From Ignisphaera sp. (lineage in GTDB: Archaea > Thermoproteota > Thermoprotei_A > Sulfolobales > Ignisphaeraceae): a DNA stretch of 64,000 nucleotides. Positions within the stretch are counted from its first letter, which is position 1. Each line of letters starts with the position of its first letter. The notes under the pieces were generated by a model, which was given only the letters and a program-made list of their open reading frames with translations, had not been told where the DNA came from and ran no database searches. The position numbers and the translations under genes are program-made. Shown piece by piece: positions 17,707 to 26,298 of this stretch. The stretch lies in contig JAWBKZ010000003.1 of NCBI GenBank assembly GCA_038831005.1, forward strand, positions 224,820 through 288,819. The letters run 5' to 3'.

Positions 17707-18147
17707 ATGGATTTGGTGAAACCTATGTGGGTGAAGAAAGGTATCTCACCTATAGTAGCAACAGTAATACTTGTAATGATAGCAGTAGCAGCAGGAGTAC
17801 TCTTATGGACATGGGTATCAGGGGCAGTAGCTAGAGCACCATCATCAGAACAACAAGCATTACAAGAAAGAATAAGAATAACAGGGATAAATTATTCAAG
17901 TACCAGTAAAACTGTTACTGTCTATGTTCTTAATCTCGGTTCAGTAAATGTAGATATAGTTTATGCTGCAGTATTAGATAACAACGGCCAAACAGTATGT
18001 TCATCAAGCTCTGGAGCAACACCTGTAAATGCTAAAAATAGTGGTTTACTAACTATCTCTGAATGTTCTTTAACCTCTGGAAATGTTTATGAGGTTATTG
18101 TGATTACTGCAAGAGGTACTGAAGCTAGATATACATTTACTGTATAA
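17707..18147 (+). CDS. Archaeal pilin (class III signal peptide)
   Basis: A 146-aa pilin subunit. The N-terminus KKG followed by ISPIVATVILVMIAVAAGVL is the classic archaeal type IV pilin signal: a charged residue and glycine before a hydrophobic helix that stays as the filament core. The rest is a single beta domain (TVTVYVLNLGSVNVDIVYAA...) with two cysteines near residues 99 and 119, possibly forming a disulfide. T-rich sequence after the stop (18160-18200) could serve as a terminator. It is probably assembled by the divergent F-domain proteins, although the matching ATPase must be encoded elsewhere. Confidence 0.92.
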   Translation: MDLVKPMWVKKGISPIVATVILVMIAVAAGVLLWTWVSGAVARAPSSEQQALQERIRITGINYSSTSKTVTVYVLNLGSVNVDIVYAAVLDNNGQTVCSSSSGATPVNAKNSGLLTISECSLTSGNVYEVIVITARGTEARYTFTV

Positions 18148-18374
18148 ACATATTATCTGTTTTTAGATCTTTTCAACGCATATTTTTCAATCTCTTATTT
18201 ATAGAGCTTTATAATAGGAATTTAGCTGTGTAGGTGTTGTTATTTAGATGTGTTTTTGTATTCAATAAAATCTTGTCTTCAATAAGTATGTTATTCTTTG
18301 ATTTACTCGATGTATTTGTTAAAGCTAGGTTAAATTTTTATGTAGATTTATTGTGTCTACAATATTGGTGATGT

Positions 18375-19733
18375 ATGTTGATGTCGATATCCTTTATTAG
18401 CTACTTGTTTTTCTTTTTATCAATATTTCTTTCAACAATTTATCCTGCTTTAATAATACTCCGATGCTCTAGACTTGATACTGTAGATTTTATAGAGAAC
18501 GAGCAAGATAATTCTAGAAGTCTTTCTGTTGTTGTACCTTCTAGGAATGAGCCTAGAGATCTGGTTGTTAGGGATTTGGTTATTTTATCTGGGATTGAGT
18601 GTATTGATGATGTTGTGGTTGTTTTTGATGATAGTATTAATTATGTTGTTAGTGTTGTTTCTTCTATGGATTCTATGTTTTTCTCTAGAGGTATCGTGGT
18701 TGCTAGATTCAATAGTTTTGGTGGTAGAAATAGTGCTTTATCTGATGGTGCTAGACTATCTCAAGGCGATGTAGTGTTTATAGCTGATGTAGATACAGTT
18801 CCATCGAAAGAGCTTCTGTGTAAAGCTAAGAGATGTATAGATGTGTGTGTAGGTATTTGGAATCCCTACATAGATTCTTATACAAAAGTTGAAGAAGGTA
18901 TGGCATATATAACTAGATTCGGTAGCTGGATTTACTACGAGCTTAGATTAAGACTTAACCTCTTCATATATCCTCTGGGGTCTGGAACAGCTATAGATAA
19001 AGAATTGCTTAAATCTATAGGTTTCTGGAGAATCGATGTGATTCAAGACGATATTTGGCTTGGTTTCGAATTTATGTATAGAGGCATAAGGCCTAGATTA
19101 ATCAACAGCTATATAGATGTCGGTGTCCCCAAGACACTTAATGCAGCTAGAGTTCAGCAATGTAGATGGAGTTACGGTGCCATGAATATTGTTTCAAGAT
19201 TTCTCGATAGAGTTGTTGAAGCTCCTATAGATCTTTGGAAGAAGCTAGAAGCTTTACTCTATGTTTTTCAACCCATTTCCAGTATATTTGCGTTACTTGC
19301 TTTTTCAATAGCTTTAATATGCTCTATAATGGAGAGAGGTGTTGATGTAAATCCAACATATTTATTGCCTATAGCTGTAACTCTCTCTATCCAATTACTG
19401 GTATTTAATACCTATAGCAATAAGGTGCTCAAGATAGATAGATGGAAGAGAATATATTTCTCTGGAAGAGTTGGAGCAATATATACACTTCTATCACCTT
19501 TGCTGGGGATATATGCATTAAGAGGTCTATTTAGATTAAGTTATAGGTATAGGGTAACTCCTAAGGTCTTTTCTTCTAGATCTAGATTCGATGTTTCTGA
19601 AGTACTAGCCTTATCTTTATCTCTACCAACAGTGGTTATGTCTTTTGTTCATAAAAACTATGTATCACTAGTTATAGCGTTTCCTCTACTTCTATCATCA
19701 CTCTACAGTTTAATTAGGCTAGAGAAAGGGTAA
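18375..19733 (+). CDS. Membrane glycosyltransferase, family 2
   Basis: A 452-aa integral membrane GT2 enzyme that would transfer a sugar to a lipid or polysaccharide at the cytoplasmic membrane. It has an N-terminal transmembrane helix (residues ~1-25), then a GT-A domain with VVVPSRNEP, the metal/nucleotide-binding ADVDT motif, the catalytic-base region IQDDIWLG and a processive-type QxxRW motif (QQCRW). About four transmembrane helices follow. The position beside pilin and S-layer genes suggests a role in surface glycan or glycoprotein synthesis (inference). An in-frame ATG at 18381 is an alternative start. Confidence 0.88.
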   Translation: MLMSISFISYLFFFLSIFLSTIYPALIILRCSRLDTVDFIENEQDNSRSLSVVVPSRNEPRDLVVRDLVILSGIECIDDVVVVFDDSINYVVSVVSSMDSMFFSRGIVVARFNSFGGRNSALSDGARLSQGDVVFIADVDTVPSKELLCKAKRCIDVCVGIWNPYIDSYTKVEEGMAYITRFGSWIYYELRLRLNLFIYPLGSGTAIDKELLKSIGFWRIDVIQDDIWLGFEFMYRGIRPRLINSYIDVGVPKTLNAARVQQCRWSYGAMNIVSRFLDRVVEAPIDLWKKLEALLYVFQPISSIFALLAFSIALICSIMERGVDVNPTYLLPIAVTLSIQLLVFNTYSNKVLKIDRWKRIYFSGRVGAIYTLLSPLLGIYALRGLFRLSYRYRVTPKVFSSRSRFDVSEVLALSLSLPTVVMSFVHKNYVSLVIAFPLLLSSLYSLIRLEKG

Positions 19734-19767
19734 TTCAATTCTCTAGTAGAATACAAAATCAATGGAG

Positions 19768-20451
19768 TTAACGATAGCTGTATTCATTTATGTATTTTGT
19801 AACCATGTCTACTGCTCTTCTTACTGAGCTAAAGCTCTTTCTTCCGTAGTCTAGGATTGCGATATCGGTACTCATTTTCGATTTCTTGAAGCTTTCGAGA
19901 AGTATTGCTTTATGGTGTTTTGGGAGTACTGCTACTATCTTCTTATGATACTTTAGCTTAGGTAGAATAATAGATAGAAGTGATATAAATTTTTCTCTAT
20001 ATTCTTCAGAAAGCTCATATATTGGATACTCATAGTTTGCAAAAGGATAGTATATATCTAGTTCTCTAGGTACTATAACCATGGGTTCAGAAAGCACATA
20101 GATCTGGGTATAATGATCTAGTCTAAGTCTATATAGTGTGGAATCTACTATTCTGTGTGTTGCAGATAACCTATAGGGTTTAATTGGGGTACATGGCATA
20201 AGTATGGCGTAGGGCTTACTGGTGTATTCTGGATTAAAGTACCTTAGTAGAAATTTGTGCCACAAAACTATATGTGGATGATCAAATAGGTTACTTTTTG
20301 TGTTGTTCCTAAGTATCTTGAGGCCTGGAGGTATATTCATTACCTCTTCTACAACATCTGGTTCAAGTTCACTATATAAGAAATCTATGTACATTTTTAC
20401 CAATAGATTCAAAGAGGAGTCACCAAAGGAGATGTAGAGATCGAGAAACAC
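19768..20451 (-). CDS. Archaeosine synthase-like (DUF5591) protein
   Basis: A 227-aa protein with MPCTPIKPYRLSATHRIV, then VLSEPMVIVPRELDIYYPFANYEYP. This is the pattern of the DUF5591 domain of archaeosine synthase ArcS (a P-C-S/T-x-x-K-P-Y-x-L-S motif and V-P-R-E-L). ArcS converts preQ0 at position 15 of archaeal tRNA to archaeosine. In many Crenarchaeota the functions of ArcS are split or replaced, so this short protein may be a partial or diverged version. No tRNA-guanine transglycosylase gene is adjacent. Convergent with the glycosyltransferase gene. Confidence 0.75.
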   Translation of the reverse strand: MFLDLYISFGDSSLNLLVKMYIDFLYSELEPDVVEEVMNIPPGLKILRNNTKSNLFDHPHIVLWHKFLLRYFNPEYTSKPYAILMPCTPIKPYRLSATHRIVDSTLYRLRLDHYTQIYVLSEPMVIVPRELDIYYPFANYEYPIYELSEEYREKFISLLSIILPKLKYHKKIVAVLPKHHKAILLESFKKSKMSTDIAILDYGRKSFSSVRRAVDMVTKYINEYSYR

Positions 20452-20517
20452 ATAAACTATAGAGCTCTACATACAGTAAAATGTGTTTCAATAAGTTATA
20501 TTAGATAGGGTTATTAA

Positions 20518-20530
20518 GATACTGAGTATC
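20518..20530. promoter_or_regulatory. Palindrome upstream of thiC
   Basis: GATACTGAGTATC is a 5-bp inverted repeat around a 3-base centre, 22 bases before the thiC start. That position would overlap a transcription start or leader. It may be an operator or a chance palindrome. No TPP riboswitch core was seen in the short leader. Confidence 0.25.
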
Positions 20531-20552
20531 TTCATTGTAGAGGGCTGTAATT

Positions 20553-21881
20553 GTGGTTACACAGAATATCGTGGACGAGGAGATCAGATCTATAGCATTG
20601 AAAGAGAAAGTTGATGTAGATAAGATCATCAGAGGTATGAAAACTGGTAGAATAGTTGTTCTAAGGAATATAAAGAGGAAAAATGTAACTCCAGTAGCTC
20701 TTGGAGAAGGACTGAGCACAAAAGTTAATGTTAATGTTGGGACTAGCGGATCTTATGTAGATTTAGATCTAGAGGTTGAAAAGGTTAAGGTAGCAATGCT
20801 CTATGGAGCAGATAGTATTATGGATCTTAGTACAGGTGGAGATATTGATGAAATTAGAAGAAAACTTCTATCTATAGCTAGCTCTATACCTTTTGGTACA
20901 GTGCCTACGTATCAAGCATGGATAGATGGTGTAAAAAAATTCAGGTCTACAGCATTTCCTTCTGACTGGTATATATCTATTGTAGAGAAACATCTAAAAG
21001 ATGGTGTAGACTTCATGACTATACATGCAGGCCTAACCAGAGAGTTGGCTGAAAAATCTATGAGAAGTAATAGACTGATGCCTATAGTTAGTAGAGGAGG
21101 CTCTATGCTTGCTGTATGGATGCTTGAGAATTCTGAAGAGAATCCGTATCTAAAGCATTGGGAGTATCTTCTCGAACTCTTCAAAGAATATGAAGCAGCA
21201 ATAAGTTTGGGAGACGCGCTTAGACCTGGAACAATAGTTGATGCACATGATTATCTTCAGATAGCTGAATTATTAAATAACTCGAGACTTGCACGAGATG
21301 CTATCGCTAAAGGTGTTAAAGTCATTATCGAAGGACCTGGTCACATGACATTAGATAAAATTGTTGCAGATATAAAGCTCATGAAGAGCTTAAGCGGGGG
21401 TGTTCCATACTTCGTTTTAGGACCTCTTGTAACAGATATAGCTCTAGGGTACGACCATATAGCCACAGCAATAGGTGCAGCTATAGCTGCAGCAGCAGGT
21501 GCAGACTTTATATGCTATCTAACACCATCTGAACATCTATCTCTACCAAATGTGGAACAAGTCAAGGAAGGACTTATAGCAACAAAAATAGCTGCACATG
21601 CTGGAGACATAATTAAACGTGGTTCTATAGCAGCTCTACATGATATAGAGATGAGCTTAGCTAGAGCAAATCTAGATTGGGAGAAACAGATAGAGCTTAG
21701 TCTAGATCCAGAAAAAGCTAGAAGCATACATACACAGTTTAGAGAGAGTGTTAAAAGCTGCACTATGTGTGGACAGTTCTGCGTATTTATTATCATTGAG
21801 AGGTACACAAAAGACAGAAATATACCATCTGTTCAAGATCTTCTAAAGAGATTCAATAAAAACACAACACTAAATGTATAG
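20553..21881 (+). CDS. thiC: Phosphomethylpyrimidine synthase ThiC
   Basis: A radical SAM enzyme converting aminoimidazole ribotide to HMP-phosphate, the pyrimidine half of thiamine. The family's barrel motifs are present ([13 protein letters not shown]; the [10 protein letters not shown] region; [29 protein letters not shown]). The C-terminal iron-sulfur motif has cysteines at 403, 406 and 410, that is CX2CX3C, one residue shorter than the CX2CX4C of the bacterial enzyme. Its 442 aa is the shorter archaeal length. The start is GTG. moaC begins 44 bases downstream. Confidence 0.95.
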   Translation: MVTQNIVDEEIRSIALKEKVDVDKIIRGMKTGRIVVLRNIKRKNVTPVALGEGLSTKVNVNVGTSGSYVDLDLEVEKVKVAMLYGADSIMDLSTGGDIDEIRRKLLSIASSIPFGTVPTYQAWIDGVKKFRSTAFPSDWYISIVEKHLKDGVDFMTIHAGLTRELAEKSMRSNRLMPIVSRGGSMLAVWMLENSEENPYLKHWEYLLELFKEYEAAISLGDALRPGTIVDAHDYLQIAELLNNSRLARDAIAKGVKVIIEGPGHMTLDKIVADIKLMKSLSGGVPYFVLGPLVTDIALGYDHIATAIGAAIAAAAGADFICYLTPSEHLSLPNVEQVKEGLIATKIAAHAGDIIKRGSIAALHDIEMSLARANLDWEKQIELSLDPEKARSIHTQFRESVKSCTMCGQFCVFIIIERYTKDRNIPSVQDLLKRFNKNTTLNV

Positions 21882-21925
21882 ATAAACTATATGGGATAGA
21901 ACGAGGTGGACCATATATAGCCAGA

Positions 21926-22351
21926 ATGGTTGATGTTAGCAATAAAGAGGAAGTCTATAGGGTTTCAGTAGCCAGAGGATGTATAAAACTTAAACCTGAG
22001 ACCCTAGGGAAAGTGACAAATGGTAAGGTAGAGAAAGGAGATGTATTTACGGTTACACAGGTAGTAGCCATAGAGGGGGCTAAGAAAACTTCTTTACTAT
22101 TGCCATTTTGTCACCAAATAAGAATAGACCATGTTGAACCACATATAATGTTGGAAAACAATAGAATATGTGTAGAGGTCACAGTAAAAGCCAGAGAAAG
22201 AACAGGCGTTGAGATGGAAGCTCTTACAGCCGTAGCCTTAGCACTTCTAAATATATGGGATATGGTTAAAAAGTATGAAAAAGATGAAAGAGGCCTTTAT
22301 CCCTATACAGTAATAGAGAATATCATTGTTGTAGATAAACAGAAAACATAG
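21926..22351 (+). CDS. moaC: Cyclic pyranopterin monophosphate synthase MoaC
   Basis: Catalyses the rearrangement to cyclic pyranopterin monophosphate, the first isolable intermediate of molybdopterin synthesis (with MoaA). It has the family hallmarks: MVDVSNKEE at the N-terminus, KGDVFTVTQVVAIEGAKKT, the LLPFCHQI segment with its conserved His and Cys, and TGVEMEALTAVALALLNIWDM. The 141-aa length is typical. It probably shares a transcript with thiC. The molybdopterin or tungstopterin would serve the aldehyde oxidoreductases common in such organisms (inference). Confidence 0.95.
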   Translation: MVDVSNKEEVYRVSVARGCIKLKPETLGKVTNGKVEKGDVFTVTQVVAIEGAKKTSLLLPFCHQIRIDHVEPHIMLENNRICVEVTVKARERTGVEMEALTAVALALLNIWDMVKKYEKDERGLYPYTVIENIIVVDKQKT

Positions 22352-22399
22352 ATCCCTAAATGTTAGGGCATATTTTCTTGTTATATGTTCAACAGAATT

Positions 22400-22443
22400 A
22401 ACTTGGTATCGAGAAGAATAAAACTTTCTTCTAAAACCAAGTT
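22400..22443 (+). other. Two-part stem-loop downstream of moaC
   Basis: An outer 8-bp perfect stem (22400-22407 with 22436-22443) encloses an inner 7-bp perfect stem (22412-22418 with 22426-22432), with a 7-nt loop and small internal bulges. It lies 49 bases after the moaC stop, in a 316-base gap without a gene. It could be a 3'-UTR structure, a processing site or an independent small RNA. No guide-RNA boxes were found. Confidence 0.5.
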
Positions 22444-22667
22444 ATATAGAAATTGATATACTATGTGACACATGAGTTAGAGACAATACCTCAATTATTT
22501 TATAATCAAAATGCTCAAGAGAACGAATAATTTGGCTCGAGTCAGATAATACGAACACCTTTAGTGGTAGTTCTATACATTTAACGAGATTTAATTCAGA
22601 CAATTAATACCTTTGATATGGAGACTAGTATTTGTATTAATATTCGTGCTCTAAATATCTTTATAAC

Positions 22668-22928
22668 CTATTCCTCATCTATAAGTTTTTCAAGTTCACA
22701 CATATGGTTCTTTACTAGATGCGATACCAGAGCTGAAGATCTTAAAAACTTCTTTCTACAGAATGGACATATACGGAGACCTCTATATGGAACAAGTTTC
22801 TCGATAGCTTTTTTAGCAGAAGAATATTTTTCAAAGTAGTGTTTATCACCAAAAGAAGGTTTTAGACCTGCAAGCCATCGAGCAATAGACTTAATCACCT
22901 TATCGCGATCCCGAGTATTAAGAGCCAT
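22668..22928 (-). CDS. Small C2H2 zinc-finger protein
   Basis: An 86-aa protein with a helical basic N-terminal half and one classical zinc finger near residues 54-74: CPFC, twelve residues, then HLVKNH (C-x2-C-x12-H-x4-H). The tail is acidic (CELEKLIDEE). Such single-finger proteins are widespread in Crenarchaeota and viruses and are presumed nucleic-acid or protein binding. No partner is implied by the neighbours. The start is the ATG at 22928. Confidence 0.82.
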   Translation of the reverse strand: MALNTRDRDKVIKSIARWLAGLKPSFGDKHYFEKYSSAKKAIEKLVPYRGLRICPFCRKKFLRSSALVSHLVKNHMCELEKLIDEE

Positions 22929-23119
22929 GAGTACACCTCTTCTGCTCTTCTTACTATTTACGCTAGGTGCTACTTAAAATCCTTTTTGGAAATAAGTATG
23001 AAACAGTTACAATAACATGGGAATAAGGAATATGTACTCATTTTGTGAGCAACATATATAAATTCTTGCAGAAATGAGGACAAATGCTATAACGGAGACG
23101 TAAGAGGTGCTGTGATGTT

Positions 23120-25183
23120 ATGGGTATTGATATAAGAGCTCTTCTGTCTCTAATACTTGTATTAGCAATAATCTTTAGCCATGGTTGTGTTGTTACTGAT
23201 AAATACGAACTAGATGAATTTAGGCATGTTACTGTGGTAGCGGTTTCAACAAATGCAAATGGTAGTTATGTAGGTGTTTCTGCAGATCTCTATGTACGTG
23301 TAGTATATCCTGGTAATGGTCATGTGTATGTTGAGACACTTCCATTAAGCCAGCTAGATCTACAAGCATCAACAAGAATAGCTGCGTTAGTAGCTAGTTA
23401 TGTAGCTGGTGTAAACTTTAATCACTACGATTTCTATGCCTCTATAAAAGCTAATACACCGATAATTGGAGGCCCTAGTGCAAGTGGTGTTACAGCAGTA
23501 GCTTTTGCTGCAGCATTACTAAAATTACCTCTCAATAGCTCGATAGTTATGACTGGCATGATCATGCCTGATGGGAGTATAGGTCCTGTAGGTGGAATTA
23601 AGTACAAACTTGATGCAGCTTATAGTCGTGGTGCAAAATTGTTTATAGTTCCTTATGGACAAACAGTAGACTATATACAGAAGGTGGTTACAGAAAGAAT
23701 AGGTCCTCTAATTGTTACCAGAACAGTAACAGAAGCTATTAACTTGAGTGAGTATGGGGCTGGAATTGGTGTAAGGGTAGTTCCTGTAACTAATGTATAT
23801 GAAGCTCTTGAGATATTTACAGATGGTAGATACAATGTCAGGATAAGTGATTTAGATGCTGATATGATGAATAAGGTATATTCTTCAATTAAGTATATAG
23901 TAGAGAACTGGGTGAGGAAATTAAAGGAGGAGGTGATAGATATAATGAATAAGAGTAAAGAAATAGAGGAAGAGGCTCTAGCAAAAGCTAGAGCTATGTA
24001 CACAACATACACATACAGATACCTTTTGGGGTTTCTGAAATCCATAGATAACAATATATATAATCTAAGTAGAGAAGCTGAGTATATGGTAAATAGAGAC
24101 AGCCTTTATTCAGCTGCATCTATTTATTTCCAGGTACTTACATATGCATATACAAGGCTTTATCTGCTCAATACAATACTGGATCCAAACTTCGTGAGAA
24201 GTTTCAGTTCATCGCTAAACAGATCCATATACGAATTCATAAATAGTGTACGTCAGAAGCCTATTCCCAGTAAAGCAGAGCTCTTAGTGGCTATAAATGT
24301 TCTCGATAGAGTATATGAAGCAGCTATATACATTAACAGAAGTCTGAAAGCAAGTGATTTAGAAAACGCTGTAAATTACTTAGCATACGCTTCTGCAAGA
24401 CTCTATACAGCTAAATTATGGAGCGAATTAGCTAATGTAACAGATATGTATAGCGGTACGATAGATTTACACAATATCAAAGCTATGGCTATGTATATAC
24501 ACACATTAGCTCAAAACGTATACGCATATATAATGGCGTTCTCAGCCTCTTTGGGAAATCTACCCACAGTATTTGATGATGTTGAAGCTAGGTACAACAT
24601 TCTTCAGAAAACAGATAACGATCTAGATAAACTCACCCTAGGCATAAGCTCCATAAGCTACATGTACTTAACCCTAGTCTCTATGTTCATACAATCTACG
24701 GAAGCTACAATATATACATTAAATAGAACTCTACACATAAATTTAAACATGTTAGGTAATTATATACCAATAGATGTCCCTCTCTATATCGAAATTATAG
24801 AAAACCTTGAAAACAATCCATATTCACAAATCATTATGTTGTCAAAACTTTCAATGATATTAACAATATACAGATCCATTATTTTGATAACAGAAAACAA
24901 ATCCATTAACCGCAATACAATAAGTAGTGAAACTGTCACACAAATTCCGATTGGGGGAACAATACAAACAGCAACACAAACAATTATCATAACCCATACT
25001 ATTACGGTAACACAAGAAAAATCAGGTTACAGTAAAGAATATGTAACAGTAGATAGTACCACAGCCAATTTATTGGATGTTGTTGCTTCTCTCCTTACAA
25101 TAGTTGTGACAGTCATATTAGCAATACTTGTAGTCATATTCATAAAATTCATCGGTAAAAAGAACTATCAATATGCAATTTAA
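23120..25183 (+). CDS. Secreted, membrane-anchored Lon-like serine protease (S16 domain without ATPase)
   Basis: A 687-aa extracytoplasmic protease. Residues ~1-25 are a signal peptide or anchor (LLSLILVLAIIFSHGC, with a lipobox-like Cys23). Residues ~35-230 are an S16 peptidase domain with catalytic Ser120 in GGPSASG and Lys161 in GPVGGIKYK, the Ser-Lys dyad spacing of Lon. There is no AAA ATPase module. Residues ~250-600 are long helices, probably coiled, followed by a Thr/Val-rich stretch and a C-terminal transmembrane helix (~655-680). A TATA box (ATATATAAA, ~23050) precedes it. It is followed 50 bases later by a thioredoxin-fold protein. Confidence 0.9.
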   Translation: MGIDIRALLSLILVLAIIFSHGCVVTDKYELDEFRHVTVVAVSTNANGSYVGVSADLYVRVVYPGNGHVYVETLPLSQLDLQASTRIAALVASYVAGVNFNHYDFYASIKANTPIIGGPSASGVTAVAFAAALLKLPLNSSIVMTGMIMPDGSIGPVGGIKYKLDAAYSRGAKLFIVPYGQTVDYIQKVVTERIGPLIVTRTVTEAINLSEYGAGIGVRVVPVTNVYEALEIFTDGRYNVRISDLDADMMNKVYSSIKYIVENWVRKLKEEVIDIMNKSKEIEEEALAKARAMYTTYTYRYLLGFLKSIDNNIYNLSREAEYMVNRDSLYSAASIYFQVLTYAYTRLYLLNTILDPNFVRSFSSSLNRSIYEFINSVRQKPIPSKAELLVAINVLDRVYEAAIYINRSLKASDLENAVNYLAYASARLYTAKLWSELANVTDMYSGTIDLHNIKAMAMYIHTLAQNVYAYIMAFSASLGNLPTVFDDVEARYNILQKTDNDLDKLTLGISSISYMYLTLVSMFIQSTEATIYTLNRTLHINLNMLGNYIPIDVPLYIEIIENLENNPYSQIIMLSKLSMILTIYRSIILITENKSINRNTISSETVTQIPIGGTIQTATQTIIITHTITVTQEKSGYSKEYVTVDSTTANLLDVVASLLTIVVTVILAILVVIFIKFIGKKNYQYAI

Positions 25184-25233
25184 TCAATTTTTATACCTCC
25201 TAATTCTAGAGAGTAATCAGCTGTGGTGATTAT

Positions 25234-26283
25234 ATGGACAGGACGTTATCCGTCGCAATAGTAATCTTATGTGTTACGGTTGTAGTGGCTGTAACTATAT
25301 ACATGGTTTCAACTAATTTGAAGAGCCAAGAATGGCTATGTGGCTACAAGGATAATGTATTTGTTGTGATTTATAAGAATATAAGGCCTTATGAACAGAC
25401 ATTCAAAGAGATACAATCATTTATAACGTACATTATCCAGTCAAATGCTTCAGATACATTAAAACTTGAGCTATCTTTATGCGTTGTTGATTTCAAGCAA
25501 ATTCCAAGTAATTTAAAGGAACAATTAGATGGTTATACTATATATCCAGTATTTGTAGTATATTCATCTAAACTTGATCCACAAAAAACAAGAATACTAG
25601 ATCTGATATTCAATAGATACGGATACACTTATTTTCCAAAACAAGATGCATTGGTGTACATCTACCTGTATCTTTCATCAAGATATGGTTATACATATCT
25701 AGATGCTAAAGAAATTTATCCAAATGTCGTGACAACGAAAAGTCCAGCATTAGATTATAATGAGACAACAATCATAGGCTCAATTAATGCAAAATACTAT
25801 TTATTCATATATGAAGATGCCTACTGTAGTTTTTGTGCAAAAATGTATCAAGAAACTATCCCTAAGCTATTGAATTTAGTTGAAAATGGCACTGTAGCCA
25901 TAGTTCTAAAGAACATGATCACACATGAAGAAGCTCTAGAGGTTCATAAGAACATAGTATCGCTATATCTCGAGAACAAGAATGGATTTCAAATATTTGA
26001 AATAATGAACGATATATATGCTATGGTAGCACAAAATTCAATACCTTCTTTAGAGAAGGTTAAGGACTTAATAACTAGAAGAATAGGTCGTTTGCCAGAC
26101 CTAGATAGATATGGTGAAAGTGCCGAGAAGTTGATAAATTTCGAAACAATTGAAGCGTACAATCTTACTATATTCGGTACACCAGGTATAGTTATATGGA
26201 ATAATGAGAGAGAAATAGGTATTGTTATTGTGGGGTTTAGGTCATATGAAACAATATTGAAGGCATTTGAGCTCATTAGTTAA
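25234..26283 (+). CDS. Membrane-anchored thioredoxin-fold (DsbA-like) protein
   Basis: A 349-aa protein with one N-terminal transmembrane helix (residues ~5-28) and an extracellular region. Its C-terminal half carries CSFC in EDAYCSFCAKMY, a redox-active CxxC, followed by the conserved GTPG segment with the cis-proline loop (FGTPGIVIW), typical of DsbA/thioredoxin_4 oxidoreductases. Residues ~40-160 may be a degenerate thioredoxin fold without CxxC. It probably forms or isomerises disulfides of surface proteins. The tandem location after the secreted Lon-like protease suggests a shared role in envelope protein quality control (inference). Confidence 0.88.
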   Translation: MDRTLSVAIVILCVTVVVAVTIYMVSTNLKSQEWLCGYKDNVFVVIYKNIRPYEQTFKEIQSFITYIIQSNASDTLKLELSLCVVDFKQIPSNLKEQLDGYTIYPVFVVYSSKLDPQKTRILDLIFNRYGYTYFPKQDALVYIYLYLSSRYGYTYLDAKEIYPNVVTTKSPALDYNETTIIGSINAKYYLFIYEDAYCSFCAKMYQETIPKLLNLVENGTVAIVLKNMITHEEALEVHKNIVSLYLENKNGFQIFEIMNDIYAMVAQNSIPSLEKVKDLITRRIGRLPDLDRYGESAEKLINFETIEAYNLTIFGTPGIVIWNNEREIGIVIVGFRSYETILKAFELIS

Positions 26284-26298
26284 TGAGAACTATTTAAC

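Noticed and set aside
20452..20552. TPP riboswitch before thiC
   Set aside because: The leader is only about 100 bases and lacks the conserved CUGAGA and related THI-box sequence elements.
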